DNA of 64,000 bases from Icerya purchasi (Eukaryota > Arthropoda > Insecta > Hemiptera > Monophlebidae): NCBI GenBank assembly GCA_039619475.1, contig CM077115.1, positions 32,377,083 through 32,441,082 on the forward strand. Direction: 5' to 3'. The position numbers were made by a program, and so were the translations under genes. The notes under the pieces are model-generated. The model was not told the DNA's origin and made no database searches. It was given only the letters and a program-made list of their open reading frames with translations. Within the stretch, counting starts at the first letter, position 1. Every line of letters begins with the position of its first letter. Shown piece after piece: positions 1 to 12,565 of the stretch.

Positions 1-1789
1 GACGGATCGGCCACCAGCCAGACACGGACTGATACGGAACAGGGGGTGACATGGGATTATTTGCGGTTATAGCAAGCGGGAAAACGGTGACAACGTCAGA
101 AAACGGTAGCCACTAATCACGATCATGACATTCCCTCTCTGGAGTAATCATCTACCGTGAAAAAGAAATTCCGATAAATGAAACTTCTAACAAAAATACA
201 CGCGCATTATTGATTATTTTTGTCGTTTAGTGAGAATTTGTAAAAAAAGTTTCTATCAAACCGACACATTTTTGTCCGGTGTTTTAATGAAGAAAATAGG
301 CGGTCGGCTGATCATCAACAACAATGTTTGCGCCCGTTTATTTATTGTTTTTGGACGAATAACTAAAATAGCAATTTCCGGCGCATTCAAAAGTGAAATA
401 GGGGTTACACGTTTAATATGTAATAAATATTTCTTTTTTCCAATAATGAATTACCGTTAAATGTTTTTGAACTGTTTAAGTCTGAAGGTTTTTTGGTTTT
501 TTTTTGGTTTTTTTTTAAAATGTTCATTTCTAATTTCTAATATACAGATCTGCAACTGCGTTCGTGTTTAATTCACAATTCTGTGTCTATTTCAAGTTCC
601 CCGAATAACAAAAACCCTCCGTATATACATAAATCGAAGTTTAATGAAGAGTAATTTTTGCGCATTTCTCAGTAAAAACTAAAAATACCCAATCTATTTT
701 TCAGTTAAATCGATAAAAAATATTATTCGGTTATTTTAATTTTTTACCGAATTTGAAAAAAAAAAAAGAAAAAAAAAAGTAGGATATTACGTATCCGTGT
801 AGAACGACGTATCCGTGTAGAACGATTTTAATGATTCTTCGTGCATTCCATAACGTACTAGTTAGCCGGTTCCGTGTGAATAATAGGCCGTTGGTTCAAT
901 ACAAAGTATTCAGCGGTGATCGAAAAAACATGAAAAAATATAGTGATCCCTTCCGATAAATTTTTATTACAGACGCCAATGACACTGAAAAATATTATCA
1001 ATATTAAGCGTGATAATTGGAAAAAAATCGAGTATTATCCTTGTTAATTACCATGAATATAAATACGAATTCGAATAAAGAAATTCGAAGCCACCACATC
1101 AAGCTTGTCATAAAAGAGCTGATTTTTAGTAAGACAAAAAATATTTAAGTATCCCCCCCCCCAAAAAAAAATTAAAATTAAAATGTTTTTTTTTTAAGAA
1201 AACAATACCGGTACTTGAAGATTTGCCATAAAAGTGTAATAAAATGCGTTAAAATAAAAAAAATGATTCCATATATACTATTTATGAAATTTTCAAAAGT
1301 GGGCTGTTGTGATAATTCTTAAACAACATTAATAGCTTAATTAGAGTTTCGATGTACACCAAATTCAAATTACAACGAATAATTTAAAAAACTGCATTAA
1401 ACATTCATTAAACACTGTTTCTGGATACTGTTAATTTGACGCCTACTCTAATTAAGGTATGAATGTTGTGTATAAGAATTATCGTGTCTTCTTATAATGT
1501 ATTTTTTCCCCCTTTAGCGTATTTCGGTTATAAAAAAATAGAACATTCTTTTTTACTTTTTTTAGATTTTGTCTTTACAATTAAGGCGAATGATAAAAAA
1601 AAAGTAAAGCAATAGTATCTTTGATAGGGCATATAACGGATATTGTGAAGTTAAGCTTTCCATAATGATACTTAAGGATGTAATGGATCTAAGGAGAATG
1701 CCAGGGCCAGTTCCTCTCGGTCACTTAAATTTTCAACTTATTTCCACTAGTGACAACCCGAAAAAAGCTTTTTATAAATAGCCATTAAA
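1..1789. other. AT-rich spacer without recognised gene
   Basis: Only short fortuitous open frames are present and none resembles a known family. Long A and T runs occur (for example near 740-780 and 1,140-1,195) with scattered stops in all frames. I see no RNA gene, transposon terminus or tandem array. Confidence 0.6.
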
Positions 1790-2164
1790 ATATACATATC
1801 CAGTCTGCTTCCTGCCTAACTCTTTCGTTTTAATATTGTTCAGTCTCCCTTGTGTCCCTTCCATCCTCCTATCTTAAATTTGACCTGTGATGTAAATCAC
1901 ATTCTATTCGAATGCTCTTCTATCTCCTCAGAACACGTAGTCCTTTATTCTAATTACCTCGGTCTTAGCCTCCCGACTCCTTACTGTGCTTAACATTCTT
2001 GCTCTTCCTTCTCCTTCTGTTATTCCTGTATTGGCTACCTTCATTTCTTCTGCTTCTAATCGCTTCCTGACATAACTTACAAATCCCTACATTTCATCAT
2101 TCTATTAGTCCTTTGTGTTGCGTAAATGTCCTGTGTTGACGCGCCCAAGGAAAAAAAAAAAAAA
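1790..2164 (+). mobile_element. I-like non-LTR retrotransposon, 3' tail fragment
   Basis: This is a pyrimidine-rich plus-strand segment. Near 1,886-1,915 it encodes a C-x-x-x-H-x4-C knuckle (CDVNHILFEC), which in I/R1-type LINEs lies after the RNase H domain. The element ends near 2,133-2,150 with a tgttgacgcgcccaagg-like motif followed by a 14-base A tail (2,151-2,164). The same 3'-terminal motif (ttgac, then a c-rich triplet, then A) ends other I-like fragments in this window. The fragment is strongly 5'-truncated and its frame is broken. The 5' boundary is a guess and I found no convincing target-site duplication. Confidence 0.5.
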
Positions 2165-2433
2165 CTTTTATTCAAATAAAACTGCGCGCATTTGTACGTT
2201 TGAAAATTGGAAACACGCAGAATTTTGTTTGTTAATTCATCTGGAGTGCGTTTATAAGTACGTTATATAAAATTATACACTTTCTCTTTTTTTTTGCAAC
2301 GAAGTTCTTTGACGCGACTTGTCGGTAGGAGTAAACTAGCAGAAAAGGAGTACTAACGAAAATTGCGTTATGCGTCGTTTTCCAGTCGACCTTCATTCTC
2401 TTTCACTCTGTCACTTTCTATTATATACGGGTA

Positions 2434-2454
2434 TGTGTGTGTGTGTGTGTGTGT
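2434..2454. repeat. (TG)n microsatellite
   Basis: About ten TG dinucleotides in a row, directly visible. Confidence 0.95.
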
Positions 2455-2676
2455 ATGCGAGTATCGAGATTCAGGCAGCAAACATCGTATGCGGGATCAG
2501 CTGTATAAGCCCAATTCTAAACACGTGTACATTTTATTGAAAATTGGAGCGGTTTTTTTGTGCGACGTTAGCACACTTCAACCAACTGATGATTTATTTA
2601 TTATTTTTATTTTAATTAATTCATACGGGATTTATGTCATTTTTTATCGTATACGTTATGAATAACATCTACCAAA

Positions 2677-2723
2677 AAGTGGTGAAAGGAACTTCGTTCC
2701 CACCGGGTGTCTAGACACCACTT
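2677..2723. repeat. Nested inverted repeat
   Basis: The outer arms aagtggtg (2,677-2,684) and caccactt (2,716-2,723) are perfect inverted complements. Inside lie a second hairpin (ggaac-ttc-gttcc) and a perfect 14-nt palindrome, ggtgtctagacacc (2,706-2,719). The stretch is GC-richer than its surroundings. It could be a transposon terminus or a structured RNA end; no second copy was noticed in this window. Confidence 0.6.
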
Positions 2724-3786
2724 CTCTTTCCTTTTTTTTTTTTATATCGGAAACGTTTTTGCGAAATTGCGATGATATTAAATATTAACTGTGAGACTTA
2801 ATTAAAATACAATAATAATAATTCGTATTTTTGAAATTTAGCTGAATGTCTGCCAAACGAATAACTGAAAATGAACCATCGACGTTATTAATATTTCACG
2901 AAAATGCGCCAGTCACGGTAAAATTATGTCCCCATTCTTTTACTAATAACACCGATTTCAGATGAGACGGGATTAAACTTCACGAAGAAAAAAAATGAGT
3001 TGAAATTTATGAATTTTATAGCGTACGCCATCGTTTATGGTTTCCTTGAAATTTTCGACATAAACAGGACTTTGTAAAAACTGTTATAAACTTTGAGTGA
3101 ATAATAAATGAAATAGATTTTCTTCGCCCGGCATCGCCTATGCTGACATATAAAAGTGCACACTCTTTGAAGTGTTGACCACGCCATCATACACGGCTAG
3201 CAGATGATTATTCCATTTATAGTTCAATATAGTCTTCCGCCAGTTGAAACCAGCGACGACCGGTGCTATATCAAATAAATTTTCAACGCTACTAAGAAAA
3301 AAATTAGGTAAAACACTCGAATCATTCAAAAATCGCAACTATGAAAGAAACACATTTTCGTAAATTTATAATAAATTAATGTAATCCCGCAAGAAGTTTC
3401 AAACGGAATCATTTATTCAATTTTTTTTTGTAATTTTTCAAGTAATATTTTCAAATTTCTTGTCTTTAATAAACAGAGTTATAATCGTTTAAAAATTAAA
3501 CGCTATGTTTTTGTAGCAATGCACATCTATTTTGAAACAGCTGACGTCATTAATCTTCTTTTTTTCCTCAGTCCGCAGATTACTGGATGATAATCTCTTT
3601 ATGATTCTCAATCATAATAACTAAATCCAAGCCCTAGAATTCGGCCATTCTTCTTTTTAAGTTTACATAACTCTGGTTGCTCCTGTATCTAATTATTCGA
3701 TGTATGTTTTCCTTCGTCTTCCTCTACAACATTTTCTTTCAAATTTTTCCTTCAATTATTTGTACTAATTTGCGATTATGTCAATG

Positions 3787-3800
3787 CCCCCCCCCCCCCC
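3787..3800. repeat. Poly-C run
   Basis: Fourteen consecutive C residues in otherwise AT-rich sequence. Confidence 0.95.
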
Positions 3801-4251
3801 GCACAAATATCCGGGGAATGTTATTCGTACTCTGTTTGCGGTCATGACGTTATGAGAATAAATTACTACTGCATCATTACATATTAGAAAATTTAAAAAT
3901 TCGAAATTAGCCAGCGAGTAAATTCTTCATATATCTTTTTTTTGCCGCCATCTCGCCATTGGCGCAATTCATTCCTTGTGGTCCTATCCTGCTAAGCTGC
4001 GTTAGTCAGTGTATCGAGTCTTTGTGTTTAATATTTGTAATGGTTCACACTGTTAAAGGGGAATTACTCTGATCGACAACGAAGCCGTTCTGTGTGTTTC
4101 CGATAGCTGCTTCGCTCACCATAGGGGCTGTGTGTTGTACGGTACGTAAATATACTTGGCTGTTCCGCTTCTAGACGTTGCCATTTATTTAGCAACGTTA
4201 TTTGCTCGTTAATAAGATATTTCTTTTTTTACATTAATTTCACAAAAAAAT

Positions 4252-5000
4252 ACATGCCACTCCGCCTCTTTCTAAATACCTCATCCTTACTGATTCACTC
4301 AGTGTTCTAATGTCCCTCTACAACTTTTACACGGATAATGCAATTGTACAACGCATCCTTCTCCTTCACGATCTCCTTATTCGATCCCAAATTTCTATAT
4401 CTTTCACGTGGATCCCCAGCCATATTGGTTTCCCTGGTAACGAGGTCATCGACCGAGCTTCTAGGGAGGCATCCCGGCTTCCATCCATATCTTCGTACTT
4501 CTCTTCTACCAGCGATATGAAATTCTTCCTGAAATCCCTTATAATTAAATCCTGGGAACAAGTATGGGGTTCTAGTCAACAAAAAAACCTTTTCCTTGTT
4601 AAACCTGATCCTCTATCTCAGATCCCCCTTCCATTCTGTTCAAGGAAGAAAAATATTATTCTTACCAGACTTAGGATTTCCCACTCCCGCCTGACCCATT
4701 CGTATCTCCTTCAGCGCACCGATCCCCCTCTTTGTCCGTTTTGCCAAAGAACCCAGCTTTCCATTCCCCATTTACTAACATCTTGTCATTCCCTTATAGC
4801 ACTTAGAGTCCAGCATGGTCTCCCCCCTTCCTTATCACAACTCCTAGCTGATTCTCCGTGTCATATCCGCAGTGCGTTCCAATTCCTTCATTCCCTTAAC
4901 CTCCTAAATTCAATTTAGTATCCCTTCCGTTCCCCGGGCGCATATGGCCCGTTTGAGCAGCCGGCGCCTGTACCTTCTAATGTAATAATAATAATAATAA
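4252..5000 (+). mobile_element. I-clade LINE, 5'-truncated, with (TAA)n tail
   Basis: A 5'-truncated non-LTR element of about 750 bp retains the RNase H half of ORF2, a short 3' UTR and a terminal (TAA)6 tail (4,983-5,000). TAA-repeat tails are characteristic of I-factor-like elements, as opposed to poly-A tails. Homology starts abruptly at about 4,252, as expected from incomplete reverse transcription. No clear target-site duplication was identified. Confidence 0.75.
4255..4918 (+). pseudogene. RNase H and C-terminal domain of I-like ORF2
   Basis: The open frame of about 220 codons runs from the truncation point to the stop at 4,918; the first ATG is at 4,310. It reads TDSLSVL (the RNase H segment carrying a catalytic Asp) and then WIPSHIGFPGNEVIDRASRE, the conserved RNase H W-I-P-S-H-x-G-x-x-G-N-E block with its late Asp. 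Further on comes TRLRISHSRLTHSYLL, and a zinc-knuckle-like CPFC...HLLTSC block. This order (RNase H, RLRIGH/LTHSYLL, C-x2-C...H...C) is the C-terminus of RNase H-bearing LINE ORF2 proteins. Endonuclease and RT are missing, so it cannot be autonomous. It is unusually intact compared with the other I-like fragments here, which suggests a younger insertion. Confidence 0.8.
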
Positions 5001-6585
5001 CGATTATTATTTAGCACAATCTTCCTCTATTATTCAGTATCTGAAAGCGTCGAATATGTATTTAATGCTGTATTAAATTTATAAATCTGGGTTGCCGTGC
5101 GCAAAAAAAAAAAACAGGCTGCTCAGATATGGAAATAATCTGAAGTAATCTCTCTCCCGGTTGATTATTCGGAGAAAATAATTATACTTTTCAAATGTCC
5201 GTTTTTGAGAAAACCGAGAAAAACCAAGCAAGTAGATAAGTTACAAATTAAATTGCTAATTAACATTGTAGTTTGTTTGTTGTTCCGTTTTTTTTTTTTT
5301 TTGTCCCACATATAATTATTATTATCGTATATATTTCATTGTATAAATGTACGACCGTTAGTTAATTTGTTCAGAATTATTGTTGTCTATGCACAGTATA
5401 GCTAATTTGGATTCAATTGGTACTGTTAAATAATATTATTGCGAATTTATCGATTGCGTTATTTAACAATTAATTAAACGTTTTTTGTTTTTTTTTCTTA
5501 AATCGTATATTGAAAATGTTTTTATCGAACCAAGTTTGATTCCAGGGAATTAATGAATTTTAGAATAAATATAATAAGAATAAAGAAATACAATAATTAA
5601 ATGAATTTTTGTTATAAATGCTCCACACAACTATAACACTACATGTGTCGCATTAGACATATTTTTTTTCAGTTATTATGCCCCTTAATAGGACGAAATC
5701 TTTTTAAATATACATAGACATATGTTTATTTTCATAATGTTCCTATAGCTCAGTCTCGAGTTTAGTCCGTCCTACTGCGTGCTAGAAAAAAATAGAAAAT
5801 GTACCAATGTGTAAATAAACCAAACAACGCGACGACATCTACACTTAATCGTTTTCTGCAGTTTCGGTCCGGACATTTGTAACGTCATTTAACAATATTT
5901 TTGCATTAAAATAATTTGCAGAAGAAAATTCCTCGTGTGCAAAGTATAAAAAATTAACTGAAAATCCGCAAATTTAAATAATCCGTATTACGTTTAGACA
6001 CCTAGCTGTTTGAATACGAGTTGTTCGATACGTTAGTTATTTTACGACAATTAATACGTGATTCCATTAATCCAGTGATAAAACGATGTCGTAGACTGCA
6101 ACATTCTAAATATGGAAAAATGAATGGAAAAATGAATGAAAAAATAAATTCCAAATGTAATTTAATTCGACCATTTAGGCATTCATTTGAAATATGTATT
6201 TCCATTTTTTATTACTACGTACAAGAACTCGATTACTCTGCAGTTACAAAATTTTGTAATTTACTGAATTATTTTAAAACCCGGCAAAATCTAAGACGTT
6301 CGTGTTTCTACGTTCAAATATCCTTCGGTCTCGATGTGTTAAATACAATTATGGACAAACATGAAGTTAGTAATTTTTGGAATGAATAAAAAAAAAAAGA
6401 GAAAAAAAAACACCGTACGCGAGCTAACAATTTAACATTTCTGCCTAATCGGAGAATTACTTTTGTAAATTGTTTTTTGATTTTGCTTGCGCCTAGCGTA
6501 CTAGTTGTTTGAAGAAACTTTCGAAAAATTTGCACCGACTGCACAGCTAAAACAAATCACCTCTAATTCGTGATCTCGGCACATT

Positions 6586-6623
6586 AGTACCAACTTCCAT
6601 CAGTACTAACTTCCATCAGTACC
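6586..6623. repeat. 16-bp tandem duplication
   Basis: The unit agtaccaacttccatc occurs twice in tandem (one mismatch) followed by a partial third copy. Confidence 0.8.
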
Positions 6624-7951
6624 CCCGGCAGCGGACAACCGGTGTTCGACAATCTCTCCAAAGCACCATTATCGTTGCATCGAAAAATCGACGATAGGAG
6701 TTTCATCATACATACGCATCGATCTCGCGAAAAACGTATTTCTTATCAAAGGCTGTCGACAACGAATGTGTTTCGTCTTATCTCTCCCTCTTTGTTCTCT
6801 TAGTGCAGACGGTTGCGCCGAACCCATATTTTGCACTCCTGTAAAATAGAGTTTGCTCTACCGACACTTTTCGTTTGCCCCTGAATGTGCTTAATGTCGC
6901 TATGTAGTTTCCTGGACCGGCAAGTATATTTATGGCGCTAAACGATTTACTAAGGAGGGCTTTTAGAAATGGCGCTGGTTGAATTTTATCTCAGAAGCGC
7001 GGGAATGAACTATTGCGCGGGATTATTTTTAAGCCTTTTCTCTGACTGCTTTCTCAACACCATCGCAGGTAGAATTGTCGTGTTCAGGAATAGACTAAAT
7101 CGAGTAAAACACATTCATCGTAGGCAGCCTGCTTTTTTTTAATGTACCGACCTTTTCTTTTTTATGATTTATAAAGGCAATAACATTTTTAATATGCGCC
7201 GTCTTTCATGCCCTCATACGTGCAATATCCACTTCTAAACTATGATTAAAATTTCCAGTGAAAGCTATTAGTATCAAACTGTATCACACCGATAGAAACT
7301 AAACAGGACTATGGCATACGCCTGTTTGGTCAACTTCCGAAATTATAACGATGACTCACTTTTCGTGTAGTGCGCATTTCATGGAACCGTTAATTCTAAG
7401 GTATACGGAAACTTTACATTCGGAATCATCATTTCTTCATTTCCTCTCCTATTCATTATTCTTCGCGGTTTCTTAATAAACTGTCAACGCAGGTTCCTTC
7501 CTAGGGCAAAATCAACTGTAAAACATTTTCTTTATCAAAATTGTAGACTTAAATTTAAAGCAATATATACTAAAAAATATGCGTGTGTAAAAAACCGGAG
7601 AAAAACCACTCTAACTATACCATGGTAAATATATTCCTGATAATCGCAGAAGTTCTGTATATGTTTCCTTATAACACAATCGGGAAATAAATTCTCGTCA
7701 GGTATAATTAGAAAATAGATACAACTAATTTACAACATCGATCGGATCTCTTTAGTCCTAATGTAGGTGAATGTCGTTGTTGCTATCACTAGTTGATTAA
7801 CGAACAATTTCCTACTATTGTGACAAAAAAAAAAAGAATACAATTGATCGGCAGAGATCATTAAAATCATTGGCTAGTGAAACGGCTAATTTCATCAACA
7901 TAAGTACCTGAAATTCAAATAAACTTTAACCTAAAATGTCTACTAATTATT

Positions 7952-8003
7952 TAGATAGATAGATGGATAGAATGGTAGATAGACAGATAGACAAATAGAG
8001 AGA
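7952..8003. repeat. Degenerate (GATA)n-like microsatellite
   Basis: Interrupted gata/gaca tetranucleotides (tagatagatagatgg, agatagacagatagac). Confidence 0.75.
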
Positions 8004-10169
8004 TACTGTATACACTTATTTGAGAAATATGTCTTCCTAATTATAAATCATATACCGCGTTCGAAAGCCGTCATTTAGTAACCTTGGCATTACTGAAAAA
8101 GATCGATGCTCAGATTTAACTCGAGCCCTACAATTGTAACGAAGACACTGAAACATATTGAAACTAAACTGATTAACCGCCCGTGCATGCGCCTCAATTT
8201 GTTTTTCATTTGAACGAACTTAGGCTCGGTAATTAAATTAATAATTTCCGTGGAAACTGATAACGTTAGAATTATTTCTAAACCTCTTTAAATAAACAAT
8301 ATTTTTCGGCATTGTCCGAATTTTCTATCGAAAATACCGAAATAGTGCTAATCAATCAATAATGAAATCAATGAAAAGTGTACGATAACATTTTTAAGCA
8401 TATTTCGGAGTAATAACAGATTCCAAGTTTAAATTTAACAAACATACAAATTACATAACGGATAAAGCTAGCAAAATCTTTCATATATCGAAATTCAATC
8501 TAATTAACTACAATAACGAAGCTGTATCATATAACGGTGTTACCGGAACAATTTTTAGTTCAAGTGCATCTTAAAAAAAAAAAAAAAAAAAAAAACTTTT
8601 AAGGATTTAGTAATGAATATGCTGAGAATCGACTGTTTATCGGAATTCTAGCGGCCGATATATAGTATCCAAGCTGCTTTGTATTCGCGATGTCTTTTAT
8701 TACTCGTAATAAAAAATAGACAACAGTTTAATAAGAAATACAAAGTTATGCTAAAAATTTCAATAAAGTAATCATTATAACTATTTAGCAAGAAAGATTA
8801 CTGGTATAAATTCATATTAAATAGTATGATACGTTATGATACGTAAACTAGGGAAATTTTGAAATACAAATATTTACGTCGGTCCAGGGTTAAAGCCGAT
8901 ATGGAACTTCCTTGAAAATTATCTTATCGAACATTTGTGAATTTTACAAACACTTGCTATTTCTGATGCAATCTGGCAGTTTTTTTCATACATTAAGCAG
9001 GATCGTTCGAAATAGTATTTGAAATGTTTCGGCGGCAATAAACATACTATTAATGATATATGTACATCGTTTCAGTGTATATTTTTAAGCCGTTTATTAA
9101 TTAATCACGTTACGAGAAATAATCCAGTATTACATTTATATAAGAATACCGCAGGCTAAAGCTTTCGTGCTCGTATGTACAACAGAAAAACGAAAAAAAC
9201 AAAAAAAAAAAAAGATGCAATATTCTCCAGACGCGGCGATTGCAACAGAGAGAGCACAAACATCCATTTTTAAAGGTAGTACGTTTTTAACAGCATACAA
9301 AGCAGAGTAGAGCACTTTATAGCTAACCAAATATGTTTCATCTCGAAAAGTTATCCTGTGGATAATTCCCAAAAAAAAACGACAACGAAAAAATCAACTT
9401 CATAAAAGAAAATAGGCATAATAATAGTTCCACTGGCCTGAGCTCTGGACGTGTATCGTCGCAATTAACTCTGCGTATAATTCGAAAATGTGAAGATTTT
9501 GTTGATTGGCCAACGACAGGAACGACCCCGTGGAAATCATTTCGCCAACTGCCGGGGAACGAGTTCGGTCCGAATATAAAGCTGAAAAAACTTACAGAGG
9601 TCTAGCAGATTTCGCCAGTCTATTCGAAATTCGGCAATTAAAGTGAATCGAGTTAGCCGAATTCACTGCTAAAGTTAGAAAATTGGCGAACTTTGCTCGC
9701 TGGCGTAATGTTAACAAGAAACGCTCACTCTCAGCCGAATGAGCAAATAGAACTTTCGCGTTTAATGAGAATAGTTAAATGAATCGGATTCGTTTAGTAG
9801 TCGCGCGAGTAATGTGAAAAGAGGTGTATTCTTTTAACGTTTCGTCTGTATATTTATTTTTGTTGAGTCGGTAAAACTATTTAGCTGCATGTAACAACGT
9901 AGTTTAACGTGCTTATACACGGCACATATATAAATCTGACCTTGACTTGTTCAATTTCGTCGAAGAACTGTTATTATGAAAATTCAGTTAAAGCCAGAAA
10001 GATCACATGTTTGCACGAATGAAAGAAATAAGTTTGATGGCCCGGTTAAAAAATCACACAGCAATTGTACTAGGCTGCTAACGTATTGAGTCAAGTGTGA
10101 TCGCGAATGGTTTAGAAACACTAAGCCTTCCGAAGAAAGAAAAGAAAAAAAAAAATATCATCCTATTCG

Positions 10170-10480
10170 ATATGGCGAGCGTCGGAGAAGGATTTGTTTT
10201 ATCCGTAACGTTACACAGCTTCACCGTGTCTATTGATGTGTGGGTGATAATTATCATGCGATTTGCAGATGATACGGTTCTGATGACATGAAACATATAA
10301 GCAACTGAAAATCTGATCGAGAGATTAGAAAATATTGAAAATGAATACAGTACGAGTATTAATATTATAAAAAATCGAATGGCCATCGATCGAGGCAAGC
10401 CGGATACGAAGCAGCAAACAACTTTATCTTGTAATAGAAAACATTGGTAAAGCTAAAAACGACATATACAGCTTGGACCA
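10170..10480 (+). pseudogene. RTE-like LINE reverse transcriptase relic
   Basis: The frame GEGFVLSVTLHSF corresponds to the RT motif normally written G-V-R-Q-G-C-x-L-S-P-x-L-F-N. About 20 codons later it reads MRFADDTVLMT (10,256-10,288), the RT catalytic Y/F-A-D-D box, followed by a stop. Degenerate homology (ENLIERLENIENEYS) continues downstream. The spacing between the two motifs is shortened, so an internal deletion is likely. The flanking sequence carries no obvious element ends. Confidence 0.6.
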
Positions 10481-10589
10481 AGTTCCGCCATACGCTGGTT
10501 GTTAGAGATGTAGAAAGAGAGAGAAAACGGAGAAATCCAAGATGAAGTTATTTTAATGCGTTCGATTTTTCTCCCGTATACACTGCAGA

Positions 10590-12565
10590 AACATGACTAT
10601 CCGGACATTTGTATGTCATTTATTAATGAAAAAATTCTCAATTTTCATCGACATATTAATTTCCTTCGATAATTTCGACATAATACTCTCATTCAGCACT
10701 CCTGTCCATTTTGCTTCTCTTATTATATCACTCTCTCTCTCTCTTGCAATGCAGAACTGTAATTCTTTCTCCTACTTTCTACTTTATCACAAGTTTAATC
10801 GTTTTCTAAGAATTGAGATTCCTGCCATAGTAGTACGCTCTTTAATATTTACTTTATTAAAATCCCTTTTCTTCCTCTTAACTCTGCTTTGCCAATAATG
10901 TGTCTATCTACTCCTCCCATCGCAACATCTCACTAGTTAACCACCGTCTTCAAAGTTTTTTAATGTTACTAGAAAATGCTCTTTCTAATATTCACCTCTT
11001 TATCTCTTCCCCTAAATCTTTGTCTGTTGCTTTTTGCCCTTTTGATGCTTCTTCGATTAGTCTTAAATGACGGTCCAATTCCCCTTGTATCCGCTATTTA
11101 GGAATCTTTCTTGCCGGTCATCTCTCCTTTCACGATCACATTAATTATCCGTATTTATCCTCTCTCAAAAAAACTCAATCTGTTAAAGGCTCTTTCTCAT
11201 AAAGCGATCCCTGTACTCTACTTATGTTGTACAAATCCTTTATCCGCTCTATCCTAGAGGTTACTGTTGCTTTATTTATTGCAATTCTTCCAGGTCGCTT
11301 CTTTCCAAATTAGATCGTATTTAAAATGCCTGTCTTCGTCTTTGTCTTAGTGCCCTGAGAAGAAACCGCAATGCGGGGCGATTATCTTTGCTGAAGAATC
11401 CCATATTCCTCTATCTTACTTGGCATATCACTTCTTGATTAAACACGTCTGCCTGTTTATTCTTCTTCACCTGTTTCATCTTACTCTTCTATCCTTCACA
11501 AATGTCGATTTGCCTAATTTTAATCCGCTATTTCTGTTTGTCTTTTTCCATTTTTCGCCATTTACTTATAGTGTCATGATAAACTTACTTATTTCTCTTT
11601 CAGATCTTTTTTTTTTTTTAATTACCTTACTAAATGCTTTTCATTAACGTTCTGTTCTAAATCTGCTCCTCAAAACATCGTCGCCAGAGTTTTCCAATGC
11701 TTTGAATTCTCCATTTCCTACACACATCGCTATCTACACTGACCGTTCCAAAAGCGAGTTAGTTCTGCTGTTTTTTTGGCCTGCCTTAAATCGTTCTGAA
11801 TCTTTTAAATTTCCTTCCTTTTGCTCAATTTCCTACGCGGAATGCTATTTTACGTGTTGTTGTCCTCTCTGTTTCCTCATCACTGATTTTCTATATAAAG
11901 TGCACATAATCTCGGATTCTAAAAGTGCTTTATCACATCTTCTCTTCCTGCTCCCTCTTCCGATTATGTAATACTTCAAATACGGTCCCTCATTCGTGAT
12001 CGTTTCCTTCTTCACTCGATCGAGATCGATCTTTTCTGGATTCCCCTGGTGTCATTTAGGGACTGAGCGTAATACATCAGTGGATATTATTCCAGTGGCA
12101 GATTTTTAGGCAGCTTTTCTTCCGATGCTCTTCTTCTTCCCTTAAATAACTCATTCCAAACTATGGCTCAACTCCTATTCTTCTTTATGTTCTAATCCTG
12201 CCTCCTTTTAATTCAGCCATCTCTTCAAAACTTCATCCATGGTTTTCTCGATACTTGCTCCCTCTTAAACGCTCTTCGATCCATTCGTCGCCTTCGCTTT
12301 AACTTCCTTCCAGCACCATTTTCACCGTTTTCATCTACTTCTCCTCTGTTTCGTTCTTTTCATCCCCCTTCTAATTAATTTCCTTGCGACCTTTATATCA
12401 TGTTTGAATGTCCAGCCTTTCCTAATGAACAATCGTCCTTCTACTCTTTTCTATTAAAAGTCGCTACTCTCCTTATTATCAGTGCTTCTTATATTCTCTC
12501 ATTTCGTTCTACTTCTGCTGTGCCCTTGAATTACTTTTATCCTCTAACCTCAAACGTTTAAGAAT
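10590..12565 (+). mobile_element. Decayed I-like LINE (RT to 3' end)
   Basis: About 2 kb of pyrimidine-rich plus-strand sequence with fragments of an RT/RNase H polyprotein in all three frames. Near 10,960-11,040 an RT-thumb-like stretch ends in SSPKSLSVAF. Near 11,220-11,350 LYKSFIRSILE and the following block match the LINE region after the RT. Near 11,715-11,750 HIAIYTDRSK opens an RNase H domain, and HIISDSKSALSHL (about 11,905-11,945) carries the next catalytic Asp. Near 12,040 a degenerate W-I-P block is seen, followed by a D-L-Y-H-V-like knuckle near 12,385-12,410. Numerous stops and frameshifts mark it as long dead. Both boundaries are approximate. Confidence 0.65.

Larger units (their letters stand above)
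2165..4251. other. AT-rich spacer with microsatellite and poly-C
   Basis: No coding region is recognised. The stretch holds a TG microsatellite (2,434-2,454), a small nested inverted repeat (2,677-2,723) and a 14-base C run (3,787-3,800). Small open frames at 2,363-2,665 and 3,138-3,338 show no family signature. Confidence 0.5.
5001..10169. other. AT-rich spacer, no recognised gene
   Basis: Five kilobases with no open frame I can assign. Visible items are a short 16-bp tandem duplication (6,586-6,623), a degenerate GATA-type repeat (about 7,952-8,003) and several A/T homopolymers (for example 8,574-8,596). The frame at 6,021-6,389 (122 codons) has no recognisable motif and is probably fortuitous. 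Confidence 0.55.
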
